Positions 9,442 to 16,904 of a stretch of 64,000 bases of DNA are shown here, piece by piece. The notes under the pieces are model-generated. The model did no database searches, was not told the DNA's origin, and worked only from the letters and a program-made list of their open reading frames with translations. Every line of letters starts with the position of its first letter. The first letter of the stretch is position 1. The translations under genes were made by a program, and so were the position numbers. Source of the DNA: Nitrospinaceae bacterium (lineage in GTDB: Bacteria > Nitrospinota_A > UBA7883 > JAJDBK01); assembly GCA_029261405.1 (NCBI GenBank), contig JAJDBK010000011.1, positions 124,001 to 188,000 of the forward strand, written 5' to 3'.

Positions 9442-11668
9442 CATTTTTTCCCCATCGCCGGGAGAGCGCCTTGCTGATGTAGGGTTTGTTACCGAATTTT
9501 TAAAACCGTTCCCCGCCGAACTGGTTACCGAAATTCTCCGTTCATCCGATCAGCCGGTGGTTGTTGTGAAACCGGATCGGGCAATCAACCGATTTAAACT
9601 CAACCCTGACGGGGCGATAGAAAAAATCGAGGCGGTTTTAGGCGCTCTTGCCGGAGATGAATCGAAGATCGTCTGGCTGGCTGGCGGTGAACCGGCGTAT
9701 GGACTCGACGATTTTGAAGCCTCCGCCCTTTTCGGTCAGTGGCTCGAGATCTCCGTGACTGCCCAAACTATTGATGACAACAATGAAAAACGGTTACTGG
9801 TAGTCGGTTCCATTAGAAAAGAGATAACAGGAATCTGCTTCCATCTCACCTCTTCTGCCCTCGACGATGGCTCCGCTGAAAAATCGCTAAAATATATTGA
9901 TGAGGCCGATCTATCTGTCACCACTCTATTTGTGAGCAATCGGGCGGCTGAAAGGTTACTTGCTTATCCGAGCCGACTTTTGGGGCGAATGATCGAAACC
10001 GGGAAAATATCGCCGGGGCTTTGGGTCTCCCGGAACGATTCAAAAAGAGCGATCACGGACCTGAGAAGTGAAGCGGAGCCTGTGAAAAAACTTGGCGGCG
10101 AGGTTGCGCATCTCCGTTTTGAAGACCCGACAGGTTTTTCCGACAAGCTGGCGCCCGCCGCTCTGTCAGCCGGTATCCTCTACGACAGCAGTATGACTCC
10201 GAAATTTGCCGGGAATGATAATCCCCTTAGAATGGATCGGCCTTACTTCGATACCGGGGCGTACTTCCCCCAGCCGTTTGACATAAGAACTCCCGCGGGT
10301 GATGTTGCCCAGAGATCGCTCATAGAGATAGTCGCCGAAGATACATTCACGTCAGACCGCAAACGGACTATCGCCAGAATTTCACGGCTCACAGATTTTT
10401 TTCGGCAACAGGCCTATTTCGATAATGTGGGTAGTTCGAGGTTTCTGGCCCAGAGCTATCACGAATACAGGGTCTATAACTGGCCCAAGCCCGATTCATC
10501 GCCAAAGGTTCGCCTTATTGACGGTGGATCGTTGGGCGATACCGAACGAGCGCGAGGTTTCTTTGAATTGAAATTGGCTACAGCCGACCAGTTGATTTGC
10601 GCCGCAAAAAAAGAAGCCACCAGAAGAACAGCCAGAGCCGAAACGAGGTTTGATACACAGATAAACGCTCATGACTACTTGGAAGAGACGGCCAAAGAGC
10701 CACTGAGGGCCGATTGTCTCGATTTCGCAGGTTTTACTCCTGAATCACTCGGCGTTGCGTTGGAGCTGGGCAGTGGCGCAGGATCATTGGCGGAGGTGTT
10801 GGCGCCAAGGGCGGATCGTTATTACTGCTGTGACCTTATTTTGCCTCTGCTGGCCGGATCGCCCCTTCCCGGAGTTACAGCCGATGCGCACGCCCTCCCT
10901 TTTGTCAATGGCGCATTCGATTCGATAATAGCCAATAATGTTATCGAACATCTATATTCGCCGTTGCAATCATTATTTGAGATAAAGAGGACACTCAAGC
11001 CGGGAGGGCGCCTCTACGCCCTGATTCCGCTCGACGCTTTAAACCCCGATCATCAGTTGCAGACCCATCTCTGGAAAACCGACATTGACGGGATCGGCTA
11101 CGCAGTAAAAAAGGCTGGATTGAGCCTCCTTTCAGCCGAACCGATAAATCTTTACGATATGGGAATAGACGGTTCTTTCCCTTCATGTAACGGATATGTA
11201 GTAAAACTTATGGCTCAAAGGCCATTCGCCGGAAAATCGTCGGCGAAAAATGAAGATATCAGTATGGAAGATCATAAAATCGTGACTGGAACCCAAAGCC
11301 CCGGAGTGAACGCCTTGCCGCGCGAGATAGAGTCGATAATCGAGATAGAGTCGATAATAGAGAAGGTGGAGCTTGAGGGCGCTATCGCCAAACGGGAAAA
11401 TCGGATAAAAGAACTGGTCGCGAAAGTCTCATGGTTCGAGTCCCACGCAGAAGATCTCAAAAACAATATAGAATGCCTTACCATGGAAGTTGAACGTCTC
11501 AATGGCGTTGTGGCGGGTCAGGTCAAAGCTTTTGAAAAGCTGGAACGCGATTCTGTAAAAGAGATAGAAACCCGCGACTCGATCATTGAAGAGTTGAACG
11601 GCAGGTTGGTCGTTCGCATGGAAAACAGAATAAGGCGGTTCGCCAATCGAATAAAAAAGGGTGAATAG
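9422..11668 (+). CDS. Methyltransferase with degenerate deacetylase-like N-terminus and C-terminal coiled coil
   Basis: 748 residues. Residues 140-310 read like a decayed NodB-type polysaccharide deacetylase (ICFHLTSSALDDG, LSVTTLFVSNRAAERL) but lack a convincing metal triad. A class I methyltransferase follows near residue 440 (ALELGSGAGSLAEVLAP, IIANNVIEHLYSPLQSL, LKPGGRLYALIP). The last 110 residues are charged heptad-like helix (ELEGAIAKRENRIKELVAKV) and end with a basic tail. A methyltransferase followed by a coiled coil recalls WbdD, the chain terminator and length ruler that works with Wzm/Wzt exporters. That comparison is inference. It lies directly between wzt and asnB. Confidence 0.75.
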   Translation: MTKAPPDIFSPSPGERLADVGFVTEFLKPFPAELVTEILRSSDQPVVVVKPDRAINRFKLNPDGAIEKIEAVLGALAGDESKIVWLAGGEPAYGLDDFEASALFGQWLEISVTAQTIDDNNEKRLLVVGSIRKEITGICFHLTSSALDDGSAEKSLKYIDEADLSVTTLFVSNRAAERLLAYPSRLLGRMIETGKISPGLWVSRNDSKRAITDLRSEAEPVKKLGGEVAHLRFEDPTGFSDKLAPAALSAGILYDSSMTPKFAGNDNPLRMDRPYFDTGAYFPQPFDIRTPAGDVAQRSLIEIVAEDTFTSDRKRTIARISRLTDFFRQQAYFDNVGSSRFLAQSYHEYRVYNWPKPDSSPKVRLIDGGSLGDTERARGFFELKLATADQLICAAKKEATRRTARAETRFDTQINAHDYLEETAKEPLRADCLDFAGFTPESLGVALELGSGAGSLAEVLAPRADRYYCCDLILPLLAGSPLPGVTADAHALPFVNGAFDSIIANNVIEHLYSPLQSLFEIKRTLKPGGRLYALIPLDALNPDHQLQTHLWKTDIDGIGYAVKKAGLSLLSAEPINLYDMGIDGSFPSCNGYVVKLMAQRPFAGKSSAKNEDISMEDHKIVTGTQSPGVNALPREIESIIEIESIIEKVELEGAIAKRENRIKELVAKVSWFESHAEDLKNNIECLTMEVERLNGVVAGQVKAFEKLERDSVKEIETRDSIIEELNGRLVVRMENRIRRFANRIKKGE
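11324..11359 (+). repeat. 18-bp tandem duplication inside the coiled-coil coding region
   Basis: GAGATAGAGTCGATAATC (11324-11341) is repeated with one change at 11342-11359. It duplicates six residues (EIESII) at the start of the predicted coiled coil of the methyltransferase at 9422, keeping the frame. Confidence 0.9.
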
Positions 11669-11674
11669 ACAGGT

Positions 11675-13678
11675 ATGTGTGGAATAACAGGCTCGTTTAA
11701 CCCCACAGGGGAGGTTGCGGGAAAGAAGATTCTCACCGCCATGAGGGATATGATGGTTCATCGCGGCCCGGATGGCGAGGGTGTCTGGTTTGCGAAGGAT
11801 CACCGGTGCGGACTTGCTCACCGCCGCCTTTCTATTATAGACCTCTCTGAAGCGGCGGCCCAGCCGATGAGCAACGCCGAAGGGACAGTGACAGTGGTCT
11901 ATAACGGTGAAATATACAATCACGCCGAAATACGGAGGGAATTAGGTGGAAAATACCGGTGGAAGACCGATCACTCCGATACCGAGGCGCTTCTTCACGC
12001 TTATGAGGAGTGGGGGCTTGATTGCGTAGAGCGGTTTTATGGTATGTTCGCCTTCGCAGTTTACGACACCAGGGTTCCCGGTAAACCGCAGTTACACCTC
12101 GTCCGGGACCGGATAGGGGTCAAACCGCTCTATATCACCCGTACAAATAGAGGGGAGTGGTTGTTCGCATCGGAGATACGGGCTTTGTTTCCCCATCCCG
12201 ATGTTTCGCCGGAGATGGATCTGACCGCTTTCTGGCACTACCTGACTTTTATCGTCACACCTGCGCCGCTGACTCTATTCCGCGGCATTTTCAAAATACC
12301 GGCGGGTTTCATGGTCACGGTGGATCATAACGGACACGCGAAGGCCAAACAGTACTGGGATTGCAAACCGTCAGCCGAATCAACCTTGTCGGAAAAGGAT
12401 ATCAGCGAGGCCGAGGCGGTTTCTGAACTGGAGCGGTTGCTGAAACAGTCGATATCACGACGAATGGTCTCCGACGTGCCGTTTGGTGTACTCCTCTCCG
12501 GCGGTGTCGATTCGAGCATGAACGTGGCCCTGATGAGCGAACTGATGGACAGGCCGGTAAAAACATTCTCCATAGGTTACGAGGGGAAAGAGGACTATAA
12601 CGAGTTCCAGTACGCAAGGCAGATCAGCAAACAGTACAAGACCGAGCATCATGAGGCCCTTATCAACCGCAAACAGATGCAGGAGTTTCTCCCGTTGCTT
12701 GTGCGGTTGCAGGATGAGCCGATAGCCGACAACGTCTGTATTCCCCTCTATTTTCTGGCCGAGCTTGTGAAAAAGAGCGGTACGACTGTGGTTCAGGTGG
12801 GTGAAGGGGCGGATGAAAATTTCCTCGGCTACTGGTGGTGCGACCACTATAGGGAAAAAGAGGAGTCGATCTACGGACCGGTAGCCAGAAACGGAAGGCT
12901 TCCCTGGATCAAACGTCTTATGACCATGGGAAAATCGGCGCTTCCCGGTCCTTTGAGTGGCGAAGACGAGGAGATCAGAAGGCGAGCTGTGGGTGGAAAG
13001 GAGCTTTTCTGGGGTGGCGCCGTCTGTTGGTGGGGCGACCTGCGGGATAAACTTACTCCCGACCCTTCGGCGTTTGCGCAGGAGGTGAACTGTCCGGTGG
13101 AGGGTTTGTTACCCGAAGGACATGACTCTATTAACAGCCATAACGTGGTGGATCATTACCTTGGAGGTCTGACCGGATCTCTCGTCACACCGGAAGTGTT
13201 GCAGAAAATCCCTTATATGGAACATAAACTGAGGCTGCCAGAGCATCTGCTGATGCGGGTTGACAAGATGACGATGGCCCACTCTATAGAGGCCAGAGTC
13301 CCGTTTCTCGATCATGACGTGGTGGAGTTCGCCGCGAAACTCCCCCCTTCCTACAAACTTCGGGACGGAATAGGGAAGAGTGTATTAAAAAAGGTTGCAG
13401 AACCGTTCCTAAGCCATGATATAATCTACCGAAAGAAACAAGGATTCGGCGCACCCATGGATGAGTGGTTCATGGAGGGTGATTTTGGTAAGCGGTGTCA
13501 AGATGCCTTTGCCGGATCGCAGATGAGCCGGATGGGTCTTTTTGATAATGGTTTCTTTTCAGACCTTTTGAAAAGACAGTGTGATGGTAGCGGGGGTTAC
13601 AGCTTTCATTTATGGACTGTTTTAAACGCTGTTTTGTGGTATGATTCATGGGTAGAAGGAAAAGAGCCGCTTTCATGA
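11675..13678 (+). CDS. asnB: Asparagine synthase (glutamine-hydrolysing)
   Basis: 667 residues starting MCGITGSF, so Cys2 is the glutaminase nucleophile after loss of Met1. The N-terminal Ntn amidotransferase domain has MMVHRGPDGEGVW, LAHRRLSIIDLS and VVYNGEIYN. The synthetase domain has the PPi motif LLSGGVDSSMN near residue 276 and VQVGEGADENFLGY. It may make asparagine or, as often in polysaccharide clusters, amidate a sugar acid or glycan component. It is the last gene of the operon, 6 bp after the preceding stop, and about 200 bp of non-coding DNA follow. Confidence 0.93.
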   Translation: MCGITGSFNPTGEVAGKKILTAMRDMMVHRGPDGEGVWFAKDHRCGLAHRRLSIIDLSEAAAQPMSNAEGTVTVVYNGEIYNHAEIRRELGGKYRWKTDHSDTEALLHAYEEWGLDCVERFYGMFAFAVYDTRVPGKPQLHLVRDRIGVKPLYITRTNRGEWLFASEIRALFPHPDVSPEMDLTAFWHYLTFIVTPAPLTLFRGIFKIPAGFMVTVDHNGHAKAKQYWDCKPSAESTLSEKDISEAEAVSELERLLKQSISRRMVSDVPFGVLLSGGVDSSMNVALMSELMDRPVKTFSIGYEGKEDYNEFQYARQISKQYKTEHHEALINRKQMQEFLPLLVRLQDEPIADNVCIPLYFLAELVKKSGTTVVQVGEGADENFLGYWWCDHYREKEESIYGPVARNGRLPWIKRLMTMGKSALPGPLSGEDEEIRRRAVGGKELFWGGAVCWWGDLRDKLTPDPSAFAQEVNCPVEGLLPEGHDSINSHNVVDHYLGGLTGSLVTPEVLQKIPYMEHKLRLPEHLLMRVDKMTMAHSIEARVPFLDHDVVEFAAKLPPSYKLRDGIGKSVLKKVAEPFLSHDIIYRKKQGFGAPMDEWFMEGDFGKRCQDAFAGSQMSRMGLFDNGFFSDLLKRQCDGSGGYSFHLWTVLNAVLWYDSWVEGKEPLS

Positions 13679-13732
13679 TGTCCGATGATGTCGTAAATGC
13701 GTTATTTTTTCGCGCATGGGTTAAAGTTAGTC

Positions 13733-13761
13733 TTGACTGAAAAGATTTAATTTTGTAGTCT
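13733..13761 (+). promoter_or_regulatory. Possible sigma-70 promoter for the secreted propeller gene
   Basis: TTGACT at 13733-13738 and TAGTCT at 13756-13761 with a 17-bp spacer. The -35 is good but the -10 matches only 3 of 6 positions. It would give a leader of about 115 nt before the gene at 13885. Confidence 0.3.
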
Positions 13762-13808
13762 TATTTGCATTTCCCTCATATCCCTATCTGGTGTGGGGGG
13801 TGGATTTA

Positions 13809-13870
13809 GCCTTAAGGTGGCCTTGAGGCTTGTGGCCCAAGGCCGTAAACAATATTCTTACTAGTAAGAA
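13809..13870 (+). promoter_or_regulatory. Structured 5' leader with alternative hairpins and a palindrome over the Shine-Dalgarno
   Basis: GCCTTAAGG (13809-13817) can pair with CCTTGAGGC (13821-13829), counting one G-U pair. GGCCTTG (13819-13825) can instead pair with CAAGGCC (13838-13844). The two hairpins share bases and exclude each other. Downstream, TTCTTACTAGTAAGAA (13855-13870) is a perfect 16-bp palindrome that runs into the ribosome binding site AAGAAGGAG (13866-13874). This could be RNA structure controlling translation or a DNA operator. Confidence 0.5.
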
Positions 13871-13884
13871 GGAGACGAAAAGAG

Positions 13885-15111
13885 ATGAAAAGAGGATCAT
13901 TATTGAAAAGGGGACTTGTACTCCTCGCCGCGACGCTGTTTGTAGCGTCCTCGGTCGCCAGCGCAGGTAGCGGGCATCTGGGGAACATGGACTTTGGTGA
14001 CGATGGAGATAAAGGCACTCCTGAGATGCTGTGGCTGAGCAGCGCCGGTACATTCGGCCTGTGGGAGGGCATTACGTACTCCTCTACCAGCAAAAACTTC
14101 AGCTACACAGCTACCGCCATTGGTAGCGGCTCTGTTGATCTGACCGCCTGGTCACTGCTTGGATATGGCGATTTCGGCGCGACCACCGAAGTTGGCTGTA
14201 CCGCTGAAGGCTTCATAGGTATTTATTCCACCATGGCTCAAGGGCACAACTACTGCCAGTCAACGCTTCTGTGGCGTTCGACCGATGGACTGCTCGCCGC
14301 ATGGCCTCTTCGCCCTTACGACTTGGCCAAATGGGCCTACACCCCTTCGACCGTCTATTATGATGGTCTTGGTAAAGTGACATACATGCCTTCCTCCACA
14401 TGGGAGTTCGTAGGTATTGGTGACTTCGACGGTAACGGTATCAAGGATGTCGCCTGGCGCAGTTCCGAGTACGTCTACATCTGGTACATGTCTGGCGGCA
14501 AAATCGGTACAGTTCAGAAAACCGGCACAAAGTTTGCCTCTGGATACGTTGCTAAAGGTGTTGGCGATGTCTATAACGGCGCGACCCACATGGACGACAT
14601 TATCTGGGAGTACACCAGTGGTACTACTGTTTCAATCTGCGCATACGGTTACACTTCCACAGCCGCTGGCACAACCGCTACAGGTAGCTGTCAGGCTCTC
14701 TCCACAGGTGAGACCTTTGTTGTTGTAGGCAGGTTTACCGGTATCACCGGTCAGTTGGGCGATCAGGTTATCGTAGTTGGTAGCACAGGTACATATGCTA
14801 TCCTTGACCAGGGTACCAATACAACCTGGACAAAAACTGCAATCACCTCTTCTCTTACCGGCTACAACGTTATTGGTTCGGGTAACTTCGGTAAATGGGA
14901 TGACTCCGATTCGGCTAACGGTGGTAGCGCAGGCGTTCACGGTTCAATGGACGAACTCGTTGTTCAGAAAACCAGTGACGGACAGATTGGTATTACTTAC
15001 ATAAGTGAAACCAAAACTGGCTCCAAGATTGCTGGAACAGTTTTCAGCCTCAACGGTGGTTTAATCACAACCGACTCTGGCTGGTCCCTGATTTCACAGT
15101 CGAACAACTAA
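13885..15111 (+). CDS. Secreted FG-GAP/VCBS-like beta-propeller protein
   Basis: 408 residues with a classical signal peptide: basic MKRGSLLKRG, hydrophobic LVLLAATLFVAS and cleavage near VASAG. The rest is Gly/Ser/Thr-rich. It contains at least five spaced copies of a G-[DN]-F-type turn (LLGYGDFG, VGIGDFDGNGIKDVAWRS, KGVGDVYNG, VVGRFTG, IGSGNFG), each followed by a short beta hairpin, as in FG-GAP/VCBS propellers. It has a strong Shine-Dalgarno (AAGAAGGAG), its own leader and a strong terminator, and favours codons such as GGT, GTT and AAC, which suggests high expression. It sits just upstream of the type II secretion operon and is the obvious candidate substrate; that link is inference. No enzymatic motif is visible. 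Confidence 0.8.
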   Translation: MKRGSLLKRGLVLLAATLFVASSVASAGSGHLGNMDFGDDGDKGTPEMLWLSSAGTFGLWEGITYSSTSKNFSYTATAIGSGSVDLTAWSLLGYGDFGATTEVGCTAEGFIGIYSTMAQGHNYCQSTLLWRSTDGLLAAWPLRPYDLAKWAYTPSTVYYDGLGKVTYMPSSTWEFVGIGDFDGNGIKDVAWRSSEYVYIWYMSGGKIGTVQKTGTKFASGYVAKGVGDVYNGATHMDDIIWEYTSGTTVSICAYGYTSTAAGTTATGSCQALSTGETFVVVGRFTGITGQLGDQVIVVGSTGTYAILDQGTNTTWTKTAITSSLTGYNVIGSGNFGKWDDSDSANGGSAGVHGSMDELVVQKTSDGQIGITYISETKTGSKIAGTVFSLNGGLITTDSGWSLISQSNN

Positions 15112-15166
15112 GCGTCTCTTTCAGGACGGTAACGTCTTTTAAAGAAGCATAGTCAAGCTGATCTTG

Positions 15167-15215
15167 GCCCCGTCGGTGAGAGTGTAATAACGCTCTTCAT
15201 CGGCGGGGTTTTTTT
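15167..15215 (+). terminator. Rho-independent terminator
   Basis: CCCCGTCGGTGAGAG pairs with CTCTTCATCGGCGGGG around a short loop and is followed by seven T at 15209-15215. It ends the propeller transcript and separates it from the secretion operon. Confidence 0.9.
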
Positions 15216-15294
15216 GTGATAGTTCCCCGCCACTGATATTCATCCAAAGGGATAAGGTTACAGACGATATCTAAAGCCGGTTGCTGATTTTCAT

Positions 15295-15323
15295 TTGCCG
15301 GTATCTTCTTTTTTAACTATAAT
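15295..15323 (+). promoter_or_regulatory. Candidate sigma-70 promoter of the type II secretion operon
   Basis: TTGCCG (15295-15300), a 17-bp spacer and a perfect TATAAT (15318-15323). A second possible pair, TTGAAC (15348-15353) and TATTAT (15372-15377) with an 18-bp spacer, lies closer to the gene. Together with the terminator these fill the 318-bp gap after the propeller gene; nothing else is seen there. Confidence 0.5.
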
Positions 15324-15429
15324 ACTCTTTTTTCTCTAACCTTATTTTTGAACCTCCGGCTGTTGTGTCCGTATTATCAAACAGACTGCGATATTGGCTT
15401 AATAAAGACGGATTTACGGGAACAGTTTT

Positions 15430-16200
15430 GTGAATAATAAATATCCACGTATCAGACGAAGTTTAGGACAAGGACCTCTGGCCGGATTTTTCGTAACCGT
15501 TATGCTTTTTGTCCTGGGTTGTGGGGTTGAAGGCACAGTCATTGACGCCCTGGACAATCAGGGTGACCAACAGAGCAGTACATTACCGACAGCTTTAGTC
15601 ACTCCTTCTCTTGTAAAAGTTACGCGAGACACCAGGGTGCAACTTGACGGGTCGGGCAGTTACGACCCTGCGGGGGGAGCGGTTACATACGCCTGGACTC
15701 TTGCCGAGAGACCGAAAGGAAGTCTGGACGAGTTAACCTCTACGGTTAGTTCCATTACCGCAATTCATCCGAGCGAAGGTGGGTATTACACAGTCACTCT
15801 GGTTGTCGCCAACGGATCGGGTGTAGCTGGCCACTCGGCGTCAGCGCAGATAGAGGTAGTAGGGACGGGCGATAACCATCCTCCGGTGTCGATGATCGAA
15901 TATACTCCTACGGACGGATTATCCAATGTCGTAGCATTGGAAGGCGGAACGAGTTATGACGCCGACGGGCAGGCGTTAACCTACGAATGGGGGCTTTTTA
16001 ATACTCCTGAAGGTTTCACCTCATACCTTCAGCATTCAACATCACAAGTGGCGTATCTGCGAACAGATGTGACATACGCATACGATTTTCTGGTCAGACT
16101 TGTGGTTAGTGACGGAATCGACCAGGATGAGTCCTTTGTGACCATCACTGTCGATATAAATGGAAGCCAGGTGTTGATTGTGGACTCCGCTCCAGAATGA
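15430..16200 (+). CDS. PKD-domain lipoprotein, first gene of the T2SS operon
   Basis: 256 residues from a GTG at 15430. A basic N-terminus (YPRIRRSLGQ) and hydrophobic segment end in the lipobox VLGC with Cys31, so the protein should be lipid-anchored. Two PKD-like Ig folds follow: one with VQLDGSGSYDPAGGAVTYAW, the other with GGTSYDADGQALTYEW and LVVSDG. Its stop overlaps gspC by 4 bp (ATGA), which ties it to the secretion operon. PKD domains usually mediate binding. A role as a pilotin-like or scaffold lipoprotein of the secretin, or as a periplasmic substrate receptor, is inference. I do not recognise it as a standard T2SS component. Confidence 0.85.
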   Translation: MNNKYPRIRRSLGQGPLAGFFVTVMLFVLGCGVEGTVIDALDNQGDQQSSTLPTALVTPSLVKVTRDTRVQLDGSGSYDPAGGAVTYAWTLAERPKGSLDELTSTVSSITAIHPSEGGYYTVTLVVANGSGVAGHSASAQIEVVGTGDNHPPVSMIEYTPTDGLSNVVALEGGTSYDADGQALTYEWGLFNTPEGFTSYLQHSTSQVAYLRTDVTYAYDFLVRLVVSDGIDQDESFVTITVDINGSQVLIVDSAPE

Positions 16201-16904
16201 TAATAGCTGTCAGGGCGGTTAACATTGCCCTGCTTGGCGCCTTGTTGTTTCTATCAACTCATATCTACGATGAATTTGCACACTCGAACAGGAAAGAAAC
16301 GGTTAAGGAAACAGTGTTTGAAACGAGTGTCGAATACGATATCAGTGGCGCAGGGAAGCTACTTTTTGCGAAGATTGTGGCGAAACCGGCTCCAGTGGTT
16401 ATCCCCCCCCTTTCGCTCTCCGGTATGAGCCTGCCAGGTATAATTTTTAATATGGGTTCACCGGAGAGGTCCCTGGCGATTTTACAGGTGGATGGAAAAG
16501 GAACCTTGCCATATCGGATTGGTCGGGAGATAAAGGATGGTATTGTTCTGGAACATATTGGCGCGGATTTTATAATCGCAAAAAGGGGAGAAAAAACGGC
16601 CCGGCTGGAACTCGCCGACACAAAAGGCGCCGGTGTGCAGTTAGCCGATACTACCCTTGACGCCATAGAAGACGCCATTGAAGAAGATGAAATAAATGAG
16701 GCTGAGGTTCAGCAGTTAAAGTGGATAGAAAAACAGCTGGAAATCGAAATGTATAAATCGAGTGGAGGTCGGAGGTCAGAACTTCCGAAACCTCCAAAAA
16801 CGACCGATGATCTGAATACCCTGTTCGGTCAGCCATTAGGGGAACAGCCGGGGGGCAGAACATTGACAATGAAAGAATTCCTGGAGTTGGGTAAAGGAAG
16901 ATGA
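16197..16904 (+). CDS. gspC: Type II secretion protein GspC (short, no PDZ domain)
   Basis: 235 residues with an N-terminal membrane helix (VNIALLGALLFLSTHIY) and a periplasmic homology region: LPGIIFNMGSPERSLAILQV, LPYRIGREIKDGIVLEHIGAD, FIIAKRGE. This is the GspC HR domain, which contacts GspD. There is no recognisable PDZ domain. The protein instead continues with an acidic helical stretch (DAIEDAIEEDEINEAEVQQL) and a proline-rich tail. It overlaps its neighbours by 4 bp on both sides. GspC links the inner-membrane platform to the secretin and helps select substrates, so the altered C-terminus may reflect a different recognition mode. Confidence 0.85.
   Translation: MIIAVRAVNIALLGALLFLSTHIYDEFAHSNRKETVKETVFETSVEYDISGAGKLLFAKIVAKPAPVVIPPLSLSGMSLPGIIFNMGSPERSLAILQVDGKGTLPYRIGREIKDGIVLEHIGADFIIAKRGEKTARLELADTKGAGVQLADTTLDAIEDAIEEDEINEAEVQQLKWIEKQLEIEMYKSSGGRRSELPKPPKTTDDLNTLFGQPLGEQPGGRTLTMKEFLELGKGR

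Noticed and set aside
13679-13884. A c-di-GMP or cGAMP riboswitch upstream of the secreted propeller gene
   Set aside because: The GEMM core sequence and its two conserved helices are not present; only simple hairpins and a palindrome are seen.
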